This document shows positions 1 through 11,237 of a stretch of 52,223 bases of DNA, piece by piece. Location of the stretch: NCBI GenBank assembly GCA_000708835.1, contig DF237540.1, forward strand, positions 2,775 to 54,997, read 5' to 3'. A program made the position numbers and the translations under genes. The notes under the pieces are model-generated. The model made no database searches. It saw only the letters and a list, made by a program, of their open reading frames with translations, and was not told the DNA's origin. The DNA comes from Klebsormidium nitens (Eukaryota; Streptophyta; Klebsormidiophyceae; Klebsormidiales; Klebsormidiaceae). Each line of letters begins with the position of its first letter. Position 1 is the stretch's first letter.

Positions 1-780
1 TTGCACGATAGATCAAGCAAGTCTTAGCGCAGGTTCTCAATGAGATATTGAGTTCCTTTGCCCAGTTACGTTACGAATGCGGAGAGCTAACTTCTCTCCG
101 CGCGAAGCCTTTCGACTTGTATCTACTAACGGTCGGATTTCTGCCTATCGATCTACGGTACTCTAATACTGAGTAAGCATCGTGCGGCTCTCCGGAGTCG
201 CACGTGGTCACTAACGACTCCCGGTGCTAAACCCTGAAGGACGGAGACTCCGCATTCTGCAAGTCGAACTTGTACCGCGCCGCGGCTTAGCGCGCACACT
301 GTCCCTGCAGCAGCAAGTGTCTGCATGCCACGTGTCACAATCTTACACGCGCGCAACCCTGACCAGTGGGACTTCCGCAGAGGGCGGGAGTATTCAGAGA
401 GCACACTGCAGCTCTTAGGTGACGTCAAGCCTGACCTGAGTCTGACATGAAATCGGATTCGTGTGCCACTGCGCACTCTCAGAAAATGCTCGGGAAGTCG
501 GGACTTTTGACACAGATAGACAACTTACGGCTACCGCAGACTACGAATATTTATGCCAGTGCACAATATCGAACTTTTACGCGCTCGGTGAAATTCAGGT
601 ACCATCGTCAGGGGCTAGTTTAAAAACGCCAGGGTAGTCTAGGTTTACGGGGAGTCCCGGGGGGGCCGCCGCAGTTGACAGCTACCTAAGGCTGCAACCC
701 CCGGTCGAGGTCTCCCGTAGACTCCGGGACCGAACTACTGAGTGCACTGTACTATCTCGCGCAGACTTGGATGAAATGCT
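1..780. other. Gene-free left edge
   Basis: No coding region or structural RNA can be supported here. It lies directly upstream of the first open frame of the gypsy element and could contain its leader or a decayed long terminal repeat, but I found no matching copy downstream of 4577, so no repeat boundary can be assigned. Confidence 0.4.
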
Positions 781-2166
781 ATGACCTCGACAAAAGACCC
801 CCGGAACTTACCGGCTGAGTATGCGCGCCGGTGGGTCGAAGCCGACCCCCAAATCGAAGAGCCGGAGTACCCAAACCCCGGCCTGCAAGGGGTTAACCTG
901 AGGGGCATCAGCCGGATCTACCCAATCCCGGACGGAGAGCCGGAGTGGGGCTACGAAGCACACCCTGACGGAGGCCTGGACGAAGTACCCTTGTGGCGCG
1001 AGGGCAACCGGGAGCGGCTGTACTGGCTCATCGACTTCATCAGCATGGAGGGGCCCAGCAAGTACCCTGCCGTGTGGGAGTGGGAGGAGCGACGCCTGCA
1101 GTACCGGCGTGACTGGCTGCAGCGCATGATTCTGGAGTGCCGCAACGAACCCATGTTGGCGGGCTTCAGCACTCTTCCCCGGAGGCGGGACGAGTTAGCG
1201 CAGATAGACTCCCTGTTCATGATGCACGCGGCCTACGCAAGGGACCTCCTGAAGGAAGATGCCCTCCGGAGGCTAGACACCGAGGCGGTGGAGTTCCAGA
1301 CGGCCGCCACCAACAACCGGCGCCTGGCCTACCCCTGGGAAGCGGCGCTGGGACCCCCGGTGGATGCCCCCGCGTTCAACTTCAACACCCGCACGGCCCG
1401 GCTGCTGGAAATGGAGCTAGGAGCATTGGTGGGGCGGGCGCACTCACTGTCTGCGTTGCTGGCGCAAAGGGAGGTGCGGCGCTTCCATCAAGAGAGGACC
1501 AGGGAGCTGATCGCCAAGCACCGGAGGGGGCTGATAGCGGCGCGTGAACGAGATCTTCCAATCCCACAGCCACGAGCGGAGGCAAGAGCGGAGGGCGCTT
1601 GAGCGCGCCTGGGCCACGCAGGTCGAGCAGCTTACAACGCTGCCATCTGGACCGGACGCCCGGAGTCCTGAACCCACCGGGACCCGGCGAGGCGGCCCCC
1701 GGTAGGAGGGACCACCCTGGGCCGGGAGCATGGAGGGCTACCCAGCCAGGGACCACCGCCAGACTACTTACGACCACCTGGGGAGGCCGGACCTCCCACC
1801 GGGATGGGCGTGGCGCGGCCCGGACAGCAACGCCGTCTACCGTCCGGGAGCTGCACGACTTCCTCGAGATCCACCTCAGGACCGGGGAGGAGGCGCAAGC
1901 TGAGAGCCAGAACCGAGCTCACGTCGGCGACTTCCGGGGCGAAGACTACCCCCAAATGGCGGATAGTTTTGCTGCAGATGCAACACCAACGGCGGCAAGA
2001 GCCGCCCCCGGCACCGGCGGACGAGGACGAGACGCGGCCGTCCCCAGTGCCGGACTTGGCGGACTTCCAAGAGTGGAGCCCGCCACGTGAACTGGGACGA
2101 GCTGCCCCAGGCGTTCATGGTCAATCACCACTCTACACCGGAGAAGCAGTGCGTCGAGATATGTAA
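781..2166 (+). pseudogene. Gag-position frame of the gypsy/DNMT element
   Basis: The first open stretch (781-1602, 273 codons) starts at an ATG and is rich in Arg, Glu and Leu, with a helical charged C-terminal half (about residues 150-270). After its stop, coding-like sequence continues in other frames: an RQERRALERAWATQVEQL stretch near 1575-1630, an ELHDFLEIHLRTGEEAQAES stretch near 1849-1910, and an acidic, proline-rich stretch near 1975-2080. At least three frameshifts are therefore needed. I do not recognise a capsid fold or a CCHC zinc knuckle; the gag assignment rests on position upstream of the methyltransferase and reverse transcriptase. It could instead be an element-specific extra domain. 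Confidence 0.5.
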
Positions 2167-2190
2167 GCGGCTCTGTACCGGGAGGGGGAG

Positions 2191-3300
2191 ATGATTTGGG
2201 CCATCGACGAACACCACACCCGAATGTTCGGGGACGACAAGTGGCTGTGCGTGCTGCTGCTTTTTGGCGGCATTGGGGCGGAGCTGGAGGGGCTACTGAA
2301 GGCCGGAGTCAAGATCAGGAAGGTCCTGTATGTGGACAACGACCCGATCAGCCGGAGGGTTTTTGGACACCGGCTGAGGGCCCTCCACCACGCCTACCCA
2401 GAGCAGCTACCTGAGCTGACCTACCCTCCACCGCCGCACGGCGCTACCCTCGAACATCAGGGACATCGGCAAACTGGAGCTGGAGCGCCACATCGGGCGC
2501 GAGGCACGGCACCCAATCGACCTGGTGACCGTGTCTTCGCCATGCCAGGGCTTCTCCCGGGCCAATCGACAGGCCCGGGGATTGGAGGACCCCGCTCCAC
2601 CCTCTACCTGGAGGCACTGCGCGTGCTGTCAACAATCTGACGCCTTCAACGCCCGTGGTCAATCGAACCGGGCTACATCTTCGAGATGGTGGACGCGAGC
2701 GACCACGCCAATCCGCCCGCCCGGTGGGGGTTCCAACAGATGGAGCTCATCAACGGAGGCTACGCAGACAGCGGCATCCGGCTTGACGCGGCAAAACTAG
2801 GGTCGCGGCAGCCCACCGGACCCGCGTGTTCTGGACGAACCTGGCGCGCGCATGTGACATCCAGGAGCGATACAACCAGTTCGAACGCGAGTGTGGGTCC
2901 GGCTGGACGCGCAGGACGCGCTAGACAACTTCCGGACAGTACAAATGGCGGCCCAGGACGACCCCGCAATACGGGGTTACTACTGCGTCAACGTGAAGGG
3001 GGAGCCACTGCAGACCTTTCCCACTCTGGTGGCAACCCCGAGCTCCTACGCCTTCCGCTTTCAAGCCCCTGACCAACCGGGGCCGGGGTTGGTGTACGAC
3101 CGCAGCGTCCGAGAGTGGCAGGAGCCCAACGCCGACGAGCGAGAGCGGATAATGGGGATGCTGCCGTGGTCAACCCGGGGCTACAACATACCGGAAGCAG
3201 AGCGCGCATGAGGCTCATCGGAAGCGCCATCAACGTTCGCGCCTACACCTGGCTGTGCACGGAGATCCGCCGCTGGCGGGTCATCAACAAGGACGAATGA
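2191..3300 (+). pseudogene. DNA (cytosine-5)-methyltransferase domain within the gypsy element, frameshifted
   Basis: C5-cytosine methyltransferase motifs appear in canonical order. Motif I is LLFGGIGAELEGL near 2254-2295, followed by VLYVDNDPISRRVFGHRL. Motif IV is PCQGFS at 2540-2557 with the catalytic Cys. A DPRSTLYLEALRVL stretch follows across a frameshift near 2594. Motif VI reads EMV at 2683-2691 instead of the usual ENV, keeping the catalytic Glu. Motif VIII reads AHRTRVFWTNLA near 2811-2846. A motif IX/X region includes DERERIMGMLPW and RLIGSAINV (about 3140-3238), and the frame ends at a TGA at 3298-3300. These segments lie in different frames, so at least five indels separate them. 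No accessory domains (BAH, chromo, RFTS) are visible. When intact it would have methylated cytosine in DNA, possibly the element's own copy; that role is inference. Confidence 0.82.
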
Positions 3301-3869
3301 AGGCGCGCTGGCGGGGGCGCAACAATCGCCCCCGGCGTGACGGGTGTTCCGACTCACCCTCAACAAAAGCCGCAAGTACCAAACCAGCTGGCGGACCGCC
3401 GGAGTGCTCAGCGTCCCGCAGCTGGGGGGGGGAAAGGACAGGGGACTAGAGATCCCAAAACGAAAATCCCTGCAAAGGCCGGAGAGCCCAGGGGAACCGC
3501 AGAGAAGCGAGAGGGAAGAAAGGGTGACCAGCCCCAGGGGTTAACCGGAGAAAAGCCCGGGAAGGTCAACCAAGGAGGTGGGGCCCAAACGGCCTTAGGG
3601 CTAGGGCAGTCCGAAAGGGCCTTGCCCCCGGAGGGGGGCAAACCACTAACACCCGGTCAGGGTGATCAAGAGCAACGCTGGGAAACTGCCCCGGAGACAA
3701 ACAGGGAGTCGGAGCCACGACGGGGAAGAGGGCTTAGAAGAGCTCCATTCCCTGGAAACAGGCGGAAGGCAGTTGGGACCGGAGCTTCAAGCAGCAGCTG
3801 TGGGGACAGCACCGGAGGAGAACGGCGCAAGCCAATCAGTGGGGCCAAGGGAGCTGAGAAACCCTTTGA

Positions 3870-4577
3870 GTGGGGAGACGACCAGATATGGCCGGGACTG
3901 ACACGGGAGCAGAACACAGAGGCACGAGGGAAGTCCAGGAGGAGTTTCGGGACATCTTCGCGTGGTCCATCTACGACCTCAGCGACACCGCCATCGAGGG
4001 GGTGGAGTTCGAGGTGGACTTCAACGACGACAAGCCCATCTGGTCCCCCAAGCGGCGCTACTCCCAGTACGAGAGGGACCTGCTGAAGGCGTACGTGGAC
4101 TCAGAGGCTGGCCGCCAAGGTCATCGCGCCCAATTGAAGCTACCCCCGCGCGTCAAGGAGCCTTTCGCCGCCGCCACCGTCATGCCCCGCAAGAAGGACG
4201 CGGAGGGAGCGGCGGATCTGCGGCGACTACCGGCCCCACAACGACAAGACCGTCCCTGACAAGTACCCGATGCTGATTGCGGACGAGCTGTTCGACGATC
4301 TGGGGGGGAGCGACTGCTTCTCCACGCTGGACCTTCGGATGGGGTACCACCAGATCCGGATCAGGAAAGGGGACCAGTGGAAGCTGGCCTTCTGGGGGCA
4401 TGACGACCTGTACATGCCCATGCGCACCCCCTTCGGGCCCAAGATGCTCTTTCAGCGTCTGATGGACCGCGTACTCCGGGGGCTACGGGCGACCTGGCGC
4501 GGGCATTCATCGACGACATCATCGTCCACGCCAAGGGATTCCGGGCCCACCTGGACGCCCTGCGCGGAGTCTTCATG
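3870..4577 (+). pseudogene. Ty3/gypsy reverse transcriptase fragment
   Basis: The N-terminal part reads EEFRDIFAWSIYDLSDTAIE, DDKPIWSPKRRYSQYERD and VMPRKKDAEG, typical of the region leading into gypsy reverse transcriptase. After a frameshift near 4210-4260 come DELFDDLGGSDCFSTLDLRM (motif A with the catalytic Asp, near 4285-4340), GYHQIRIRKGDQWKLAFW, and TPFGPK followed directly by MLFQRLMDRVL. The usual NAP of motif B is missing between GPK and the LFQRLMD. Motif C reads FIDDIIV (4506-4526) after another frameshift. The frame then stops at 4577-4579, where homology ends. No RNase H, integrase or chromodomain follows. It cannot be functional as it stands. Confidence 0.88.
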
Positions 4578-6630
4578 TGACGATTGGGCTATGGTTAAGT
4601 CTAACCGCACAATCGCACAAGTGTTAACCTTCGGGTTATGCCAGTTTGCCGACGTGTTGGCATGTGGCCATTATTGATGTGACATAATTAATTGTAATTA
4701 TGCCACTAATGCTAAGATGTATGGTAGGGCAATCATTGTGTTTAAATCTGTTCAGTCCGTTCAGTTCTAAACAGTTCGTTAGTCAATGTCGGTTGCTGTC
4801 ATGACCAGGATTGCTTGGCGTGGCGCACTGTGCTCTACTATGCGGTTAGTAAGTAAGCTACCTCAACAGCTGGACGGAGGACTTAGAAATGATTGGATGC
4901 AGCCCTCGAGTGCGCTCGAGACTGCCCCTCCATGATTCAGGTCTTCACTGAATGCGAGCGAGGAACAGGGCTTGGTTCAACTTGCGGGGATCATTCGAAG
5001 TGCGAATTCCCAACCAGCAAGCAGAACTGTCTTGAGCTGAAAGACAACATTTTTACAGAGCAAGCGCCTTCGTCCGAGTATGCCTGTGCACATCCATGGT
5101 TTCCGCACATGGCTGCCGTTAGTGTTTCGTAGTTATCCTGGGCCAGCGCTTCGCTTAAGCTGGCCAACCGTCACAACTGCACTGTAATGCGCGAGCCCAC
5201 CCACGCTTACCCGTTCACGACCTGTACCCTAATGGTATCGGAGTTATACTACTCCGAGTTAACCACCGCTAATGTAATTCCCCGATAGGTAGAGCGCTTA
5301 TAGAGCTACCAGTGCATCAACAAGGATCAGCAGGCAGCGGAAGATAGATGGAACTAACGCGTGGTGTGTCAGCCGGACAAGTGTAACACTAACGAGAGCG
5401 TCACACAAGGGAGTGTCCCATACCACTCCAGCTAACCAGCCAGACTACTATCCCACTCAGTCCGACACGTAACGGATACAACACAAGATGAACTCACCAC
5501 TGGGTCTGCATTGCATGAGTCATGGCGCGATATGCTGCAATTGTGGCCGGTACTGACTAAAGTCAGAACAAGGTGGATAAGCCCTCCGTGAGGGTACACA
5601 GTCAAAACGTCACAACGTCTTTTCGGCACAAAGGTTGCCGGGTGCCTGGTGACATATAGCTATACAATGCTGGCGGTGCCAGCCAAACTGCTACGGAGGC
5701 GAGGGCCTCGATACTACAAACGGAAAGCTAGAAGCAGAAGCTCTTACTATAAGAAACAAGGGACCCTAAGCGAAAAATGTCCAAGTTACTATAATGAGCT
5801 AGCGAATCGCGTCTCCTCGGAGGTCCTCAATCCCTAGCGGACTAACAAAGCACACAGGCTACCGTGAGTAGTCTAGAGTATCAACTGCTTAAGCCTCTAT
5901 CGAAACGCGAAGTCCTCGGAGTCCCACCGCCACTCACAGCTCGACACCTAGACTAATCCGGCTGTCCTGAATGATTGGTCATCGCAACCCCCGTGGGTAT
6001 CGACGGTGCCGATCACTACACCTCGCTAATGGGCCTCATTATTGAACCGTAAATCTGAAGCCCACACACCCGAAATCCTAAGCTAAAACCCCTGCGTCGC
6101 GGCCCTGTCGCGGCCGCCACGTCGCTCCCTTCAATGCCCGCTAGCCCGCTCGCGCGCTGCTCCGTCACTAGTGGTCCTGCTCACTCCGGTGGGGGTTCCG
6201 CGGCAATACAGCAGTCTAACGTCGTATTAGAATTTCAACAAATCCACTGGTGGAAATCAAAATCCGCCGCCCCGGTGGAGGTTTCAGCCAACATCCAGAT
6301 TCCTAGAGTGAACTTTTTAACCGCGAGTTTCGAGCTGCGGCGGGCCGCGGTCCTTATGAAATCCGAACTTTCACCTATCGAAACTTCAAATTTGACTCGG
6401 AACCGCAGCCAGCTTATCCACCGTCGGATCGCGAATCTGACGGCCCATCGACCAGCTCGGTATCGAACCACATCGATCTGAAAATGGCGTGGTTGCGTTG
6501 TGTAATTTAATTTTGTCATTTACATGACAAATAATGGCACCTGCATGGACTTATCATGATCAATTTTGCATCAAAAGTTATAATTCAATCACTGTTAGAA
6601 AGTGTTAGTACCGATTTAATGTGGATATGA
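4578..6630. other. Gene-poor spacer after the gypsy relic
   Basis: No frame here resembles a known protein and no RNA gene was recognised. The stretch from about 5150 to 6100 is stop-rich in all frames. The longest frame, 6134-6481 on the plus strand, has no recognisable motif. The junction at about 4577 marks an abrupt end of gypsy similarity. Confidence 0.4.
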
Positions 6631-7100
6631 TTGAAATTCTATCTTCGCTCTGGTAATTTCGGCCTTTTCCATCGCCGATCGAACACGGAACCATTTCGGT
6701 TGATTTGTTTGCAACTTGAAAAAGTTGCAAGTTCAGTGTGCTTTAGCGGTGCGGTTGAAGATGAGGAACATTTCTTGATCCATTGCCCTGCTTACGCCAA
6801 ATCTCGCAGCATCATGTGGCTCAACATCGAAGGCAATCAGTGGAGCATTCAAGTGCAATTGGAGTCTGGCAGCACATACAGTCTTCCTCCTCGTTCAAGC
6901 AATTGCTATATCTGCTAGGTCGCACTGAAGTCGTTTGGCAATCCGATGTTGCAGACATCATCGATTCCGCGGTTCGCCAGTTCATCCTTCATGCAGCACA
7001 TGATCGGTACGCTTTGTTGGCTTCTACTAGTGACAAGTTCGGAGGGCATACACGCGGTTCTTCTAACATCCCTGCTTTGTCCCTTTCAGGCCAATAGACA
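6631..7100 (+). pseudogene. Non-LTR retrotransposon (LINE) C-terminal zinc-finger remnant
   Basis: A plus-strand frame contains VCFSGAVEDEEHFLIHCPAY near 6736-6795. This matches the C-terminal reverse-transcriptase-associated zinc-binding module of LINE-type elements, in which a Cys pair is followed by E-D-E-x-H-F-L-x-x-C-P. Only one Cys of the first pair is evident (VCF), so the finger is degenerate. The downstream continuation (about 6890-7050) is in a shifted frame and encodes a helical tail. No endonuclease or polymerase motifs lie upstream, so this is a 5'-truncated scrap. Direction is plus. Confidence 0.6.
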
Positions 7101-8654
7101 GGCTCGCATCATACGGGCAACCAGCAGCACAAGCAAGCGGCAGCCTCATCCTTCATTGCCAAAGCCCTAGCCCATGACGGACAGTCTCTGTAAAGCGGCT
7201 TTTCATCAGAGCATATACAGTGTCCACACAGTGGCATATTCCTCAAGTCGGAATTCATTTGCATGCTTCCTCAGCTGGCAATTACGGCGAAATATTCTCA
7301 TCAAATCGTTGTTTAAGGTTCTGGCATGCCATGCATCGAGTATCATGATGTGTTGCTTGTAATCATATAAGCCCAATGTCAAGCTCAAGCTCAAGCCCCA
7401 GCTCAAGTCCTGTATAGATTTTGCACCACCGTTACCTTTTTCCCCTCTGAAACGAAAAGATCCCCTAAGCTACGAAGTACGGGGCAGGGGTTTTTAAACA
7501 GACGGTGTCTTGCATATCTTATACTGGATGTTCACAGCACGGTCCTCGTGACCCGGTCAACTTCGACTCCTCTACGCCGACCGGCCATCCTTACAAACCG
7601 TTGCCTTTGTACAAATCCGTCGTTCAGCTACAAACGCCCTCGGTTATGTTGAAGACAAGGCCCGGACAGCGCTGGGATTGGCAGATCCGGTCAGCCTCGT
7701 GTTTGTAATTGTTTCGGTAGGTTCATATTAGTCGTAAGTTGATAGAGAAGCAAACATCTTCCAACACAATAATTGTATGCCATGAGAAGCCTATGGCCGC
7801 ACTGGCTACGGCGTTACGAAAAGAGACCATCATGCATCAAAGAAGTGGATTGTTCGATTCGATCTCTCTATTACTGATAAAGAGCCTGTCATGATCGACG
7901 TACTATTCGGCACAGGGTCGACAAATCTCCAACTATGCTAGCTCGCTTATAAGTTCCCCCCCTTAGAAATGAGATGCACGAAAGGCACCGCATGACGGCT
8001 TACTTGACGGCTCCACAAACCAGTGAAGGCTTTCCTCGTAACACGTCACGTAGCCCTAATCCGATTTGCAAGGCAGATGTTCATACTCCTATCCTTGAAC
8101 TAAGTATATAAAACACCGTTTTATGATGATCCGAGTCCTGACTCTTTTTCACTAGCTCAAGCTTGGTCACAGTTGCTTATGACCTTAGTAAGCGCATTTG
8201 TAGCGTTGAATGCTGGAAATGTCTCTTTGATATTGGGACCAGAACGAGTTGCGATGTTGGTGTAAAGCAGCCGGAGATGAAGGGCAACACTTGCCCGACC
8301 ATTTACTCACGATTATGATGGTGTGGCGTACTTGAGTTGTGCGTATCAAGCAGCCTGTGTGTTTTCACTGATAGGGTAAAGTTTCGAACATTGCCACTGA
8401 GCCCAAAACAGGGTGCATCGTTTTGCGGTACGCTATGGACAACAAATGATCACTGTCGTTCCAGATCAACCTGTGAAGAGCCGAGGAGTTTGCCTTATTT
8501 GTCCAACCTATGCTGTCTTATGGATGCTCTCGCACCTTCTGGTAGATCATCTGCATATCGGTACAAAGAGGTCCGAAAATGAGGTCTTACTACGTTAGCC
8601 CCACTTTTACAAGTTTCATATCACCGCTCACCATTATACTTTTCCTACCAAACG
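7101..8654. other. Spacer between LINE remnant and NF-YC 3' end
   Basis: No supportable gene was found. A short plus-strand stretch near 7855-7935 encodes VMIDVLFGTGSTNLQLC, faintly like an aspartic-protease active-site loop, but it is isolated and lies between stops. The right end should hold the 3' untranslated region of the minus-strand NF-YC gene; on that strand TGTAA, a common green-algal polyadenylation signal, occurs near 8605-8615, about 40 bases past the stop. Confidence 0.35.
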
Positions 8655-11237
8655 TCAACTTTGTTGGACTGCCCCATCCGGCGGCGGCCCGCCTATCTGC
8701 TGTGGCTGCGCCATGGGGGGTTGCTGGTGCCAGTACTGCGGCTGGGCTGCTTGCGGCGGCATGTACTGGACGGGAGCGCGGGCCTGCGGGGGGGCTTGGT
8801 AGTAGCCAGGGTCAACAGGTCGGCCGACATATGCCTGCAGGAAAGGGCAGGCAATCAAGGAGGAGTAAGCGCCTGGCAAAAGCATGGTGTAAGATGCGAA
8901 ACCAGGTACAATCGCAGAAAGTGCTGATGAGGAGATGGAAGGAGCGAAGAACAAGACCAATATCTGGCAACCCACCTCGCAAAGAGCATTGCTGATGCGG
9001 AGAGACTTTTGATTTTCAAAAGAGCACTGGAGTGTACCACAGCCTCGGTGACCCTGCTCAGGCAAACTCGAGACCAGTCTATGGTGTTCTACTTCACGAC
9101 CACCGCAGACTCACCGGATTCTGTGCGTACGCGGCTGGTTGTGCGTAGCCGTACATCCCCCCGTACTGCATCTGGTCCCCTGGGCCAGGCAGCGCCACAG
9201 GCGGCCGCGCCAGCGCCAGCCCCTCCTCCTGCGGCAGATCCTGGACAGGCACGCGCAGCGGTCAGGGCGCCAGGCGACATCCAGCAGCTGAGGGGGGCGG
9301 GGAGAGCGGCCAGCTGCAGCCCGGGCTGGCGACTGAGAGAGATAGGCACACAGACTCAACCAGGAAAGATGCTAGGCACTCCTTGGTACGTCCCTAGGGC
9401 GCGCAGCATGGCGCTCGCTGTCCCCGGCTGTGCGCGGCGTGGGCTGACCTTGAGGTCGTCGCGCGGCACGATGTCCACCAGGAAGTCAAAGATGTCCGTC
9501 TTGGTGATGGCCGCCGCAATGTCGTTCCGCTGCAGCGTGCGCCGCTTGTTCTCCTCGGTGTGGATCCACGAGCGCAGCGTCAGCTCCAGGATGAACATCT
9601 CGCACGCCTTGGCAAACAGCACCGGGGCCTCCGCGCTGATCATCTGTGGCACCACCGCAGGAGCACGTCAGCAGCGGACCAAGATGGGGGGCAACCCTTG
9701 CAAGGGAGGCGCTTTGCGTCTGTGCCTGGAGTACAAGGAGAGGGCCTGTCCTCGAGCCGCAAGGGCAACCTAGCAGATGAGGCTCCTGGCAGATCTCCTG
9801 GGAGGCTCAACAAAGGTGATGAAAAGGCTGAGCATGTAGTCGTTCGTGCCAGCAGCTTCCGACAGGTGCCAGCAACAACCTGATGAATCTGGTCAGGCAT
9901 CGGCCTATAAATGGCAACCGTAGTGGTGCAACTGTCTTAGCATCGGGCACTGCCAAGTTTGGTATTGCCCCATCAGTCCCCATGAGTTTGCACAATGTCA
10001 ACGGATCACTGAGTCCCATATGGTGCTCGCGCCAGCGCAATGTGGACAAACCAGGAGGCTCGCGCCTTACCCGAACGTCTTCATCCGCCTTCATGATCTT
10101 TTTTATCCTGGCAAACGGCAGCTGAGCATTCTTGAATTCTGCACGAGAACAAAACGGCCCTGCACATCAACAACCCGGCTGGTTCCCCTGCCAAGAACAG
10201 CACCAGGGAGGTCCAGTAGACAGCAAGGTGGCCGGGGCTCCAGGGCCTTGGTAGCTAGTAACAACCACGAGCGACATGACTGAGCTTTCATTCTATCGAG
10301 CGCAGGCATTAGGCACCTTTGCTGAAGACCAACAAGTATGTGGATCACTTGCATGCACACATCCAAGGGTACACTGGTGTATGTCATGTTGTAAACGCCG
10401 CGGGCGCCGACTCTGACCGGCCCTCAAGTTGAGGCCTCACCTGTTACTTGCTCAATCTCAGTCATCTGCTGCTGCCAGAAGAGCTGCAATTGAGCACGGT
10501 GCTGTGCCTGTGTCTGCTGGAACTGCAGTTGGGACTGTTGGAACTGCTGCTGTTGCGTGTACTGCTGCTGCTGGGGCTGAACGCACAAGAAGCAATTGCC
10601 ACATTCAAAGCAGGCCGTAAAACCAGAAAGCCATCTGAGGGACAGGGGAGGACGCTTCCAGCCATATCATGTACCTTCTGATGACGTGGACCCTGTTCCA
10701 GAACAGTGCCAGTCAATGAACACTGTGTTTGTTGGCAGTCAGCTCGGACATACAAAGCACAGCTCCTTACAATCACTTCACGTCGTATGAAGACTCCAAC
10801 AGGGCCTCTGACAAAAGACTGGCTTGAGGAGGACCCTGATCCAACAAAATCTGCAATGGTGGCAAAAACAATACCAAACTAAGCCTAGCAACTTCTGAAC
10901 AACCTCGTTTGCACATTGAAGCTTTGAACTCTTCCATTTCTCCGCTATTTATCTTGTAGAGACTTCCATTGTGACCATTCTTGAATGAACTTGAGGAACA
11001 ACGCCTTGGCAGGTAGTTCAAGCTGTGAGTCACACACAAATAATTTTCTCCAGGGTGGTCGTCATAGGCCTTGAGCCAGCAGCTCACCGACTGTTGCGGG
11101 ACGGCTGCCATTCCTTGCTGGGGCGACATGCTCCCTGCTGGGGGGGGCGGCTGCTGGTATTGCGCCGGGGTCAACTGGCCTCCCGGAGGAACGCCCGGGT
11201 ACTGGCCGGCCCCATAGGGTGCTGGCTGCTGGGACAT
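8655..11237 (-). CDS. NF-YC: Nuclear transcription factor Y subunit C
   Basis: NF-YC is the histone-fold partner of NF-YB; with NF-YA the trimer binds CCAAT boxes in the nucleus. Six exons on the minus strand: 11237-11088, 10576-10441, 10138-10071, 9643-9449, 9240-9115 and 8834-8655. All junctions are GT-AG with matching phases, giving 284 residues. The N-terminus is Pro/Gln-rich, followed by a poly-Gln stretch and [20 protein letters not shown], then [17 protein letters not shown] and exon 4 (residues 119-183), which starts [20 protein letters not shown] and contains [20 protein letters not shown]. This is the invariant NF-YC core. The C-terminus is Pro/Gln/Tyr-rich, as in activation domains. 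The start is the ATG at 11237, which opens MSQQPAPYG. It lies head-to-head with the HYOU1-like gene. Confidence 0.96.

Larger units (their letters stand above)
781..4577 (+). mobile_element. Decayed Ty3/gypsy retrotransposon carrying a cytosine-C5 methyltransferase
   Basis: The order is an N-terminal frame in gag position (781-about 2166), a DNA cytosine methyltransferase (2191-3300), a low-complexity linker (about 3300-3870) and a Ty3/gypsy reverse transcriptase (3870-4577). All parts are on one strand, abut without spacer and read as one original polyprotein now broken by many frameshifts. Similarity stops just after the catalytic FIDD motif and the thumb start; RNase H and integrase are absent, so the element is 3'-truncated at about 4577. 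Gypsy elements with an embedded DNMT are known from charophyte algae (de Mendoza and colleagues, 2018, Klebsormidium), and this looks like a relic of that type. No long terminal repeats or primer-binding site were recognised. Nearby host genes have intact frames, so the frameshifts are probably real decay. Confidence 0.8.

Noticed and set aside
1-780. 5' long terminal repeat of the gypsy element
   Set aside because: No second copy of this sequence occurs downstream, and the element is truncated at its 3' end, so an LTR cannot be shown.
7855-7935. Aspartic-protease-like VMIDVLFGTGST stretch
   Set aside because: The catalytic D-T/S-G triad is not present, the frame is short and isolated, and no retroelement domains adjoin it.
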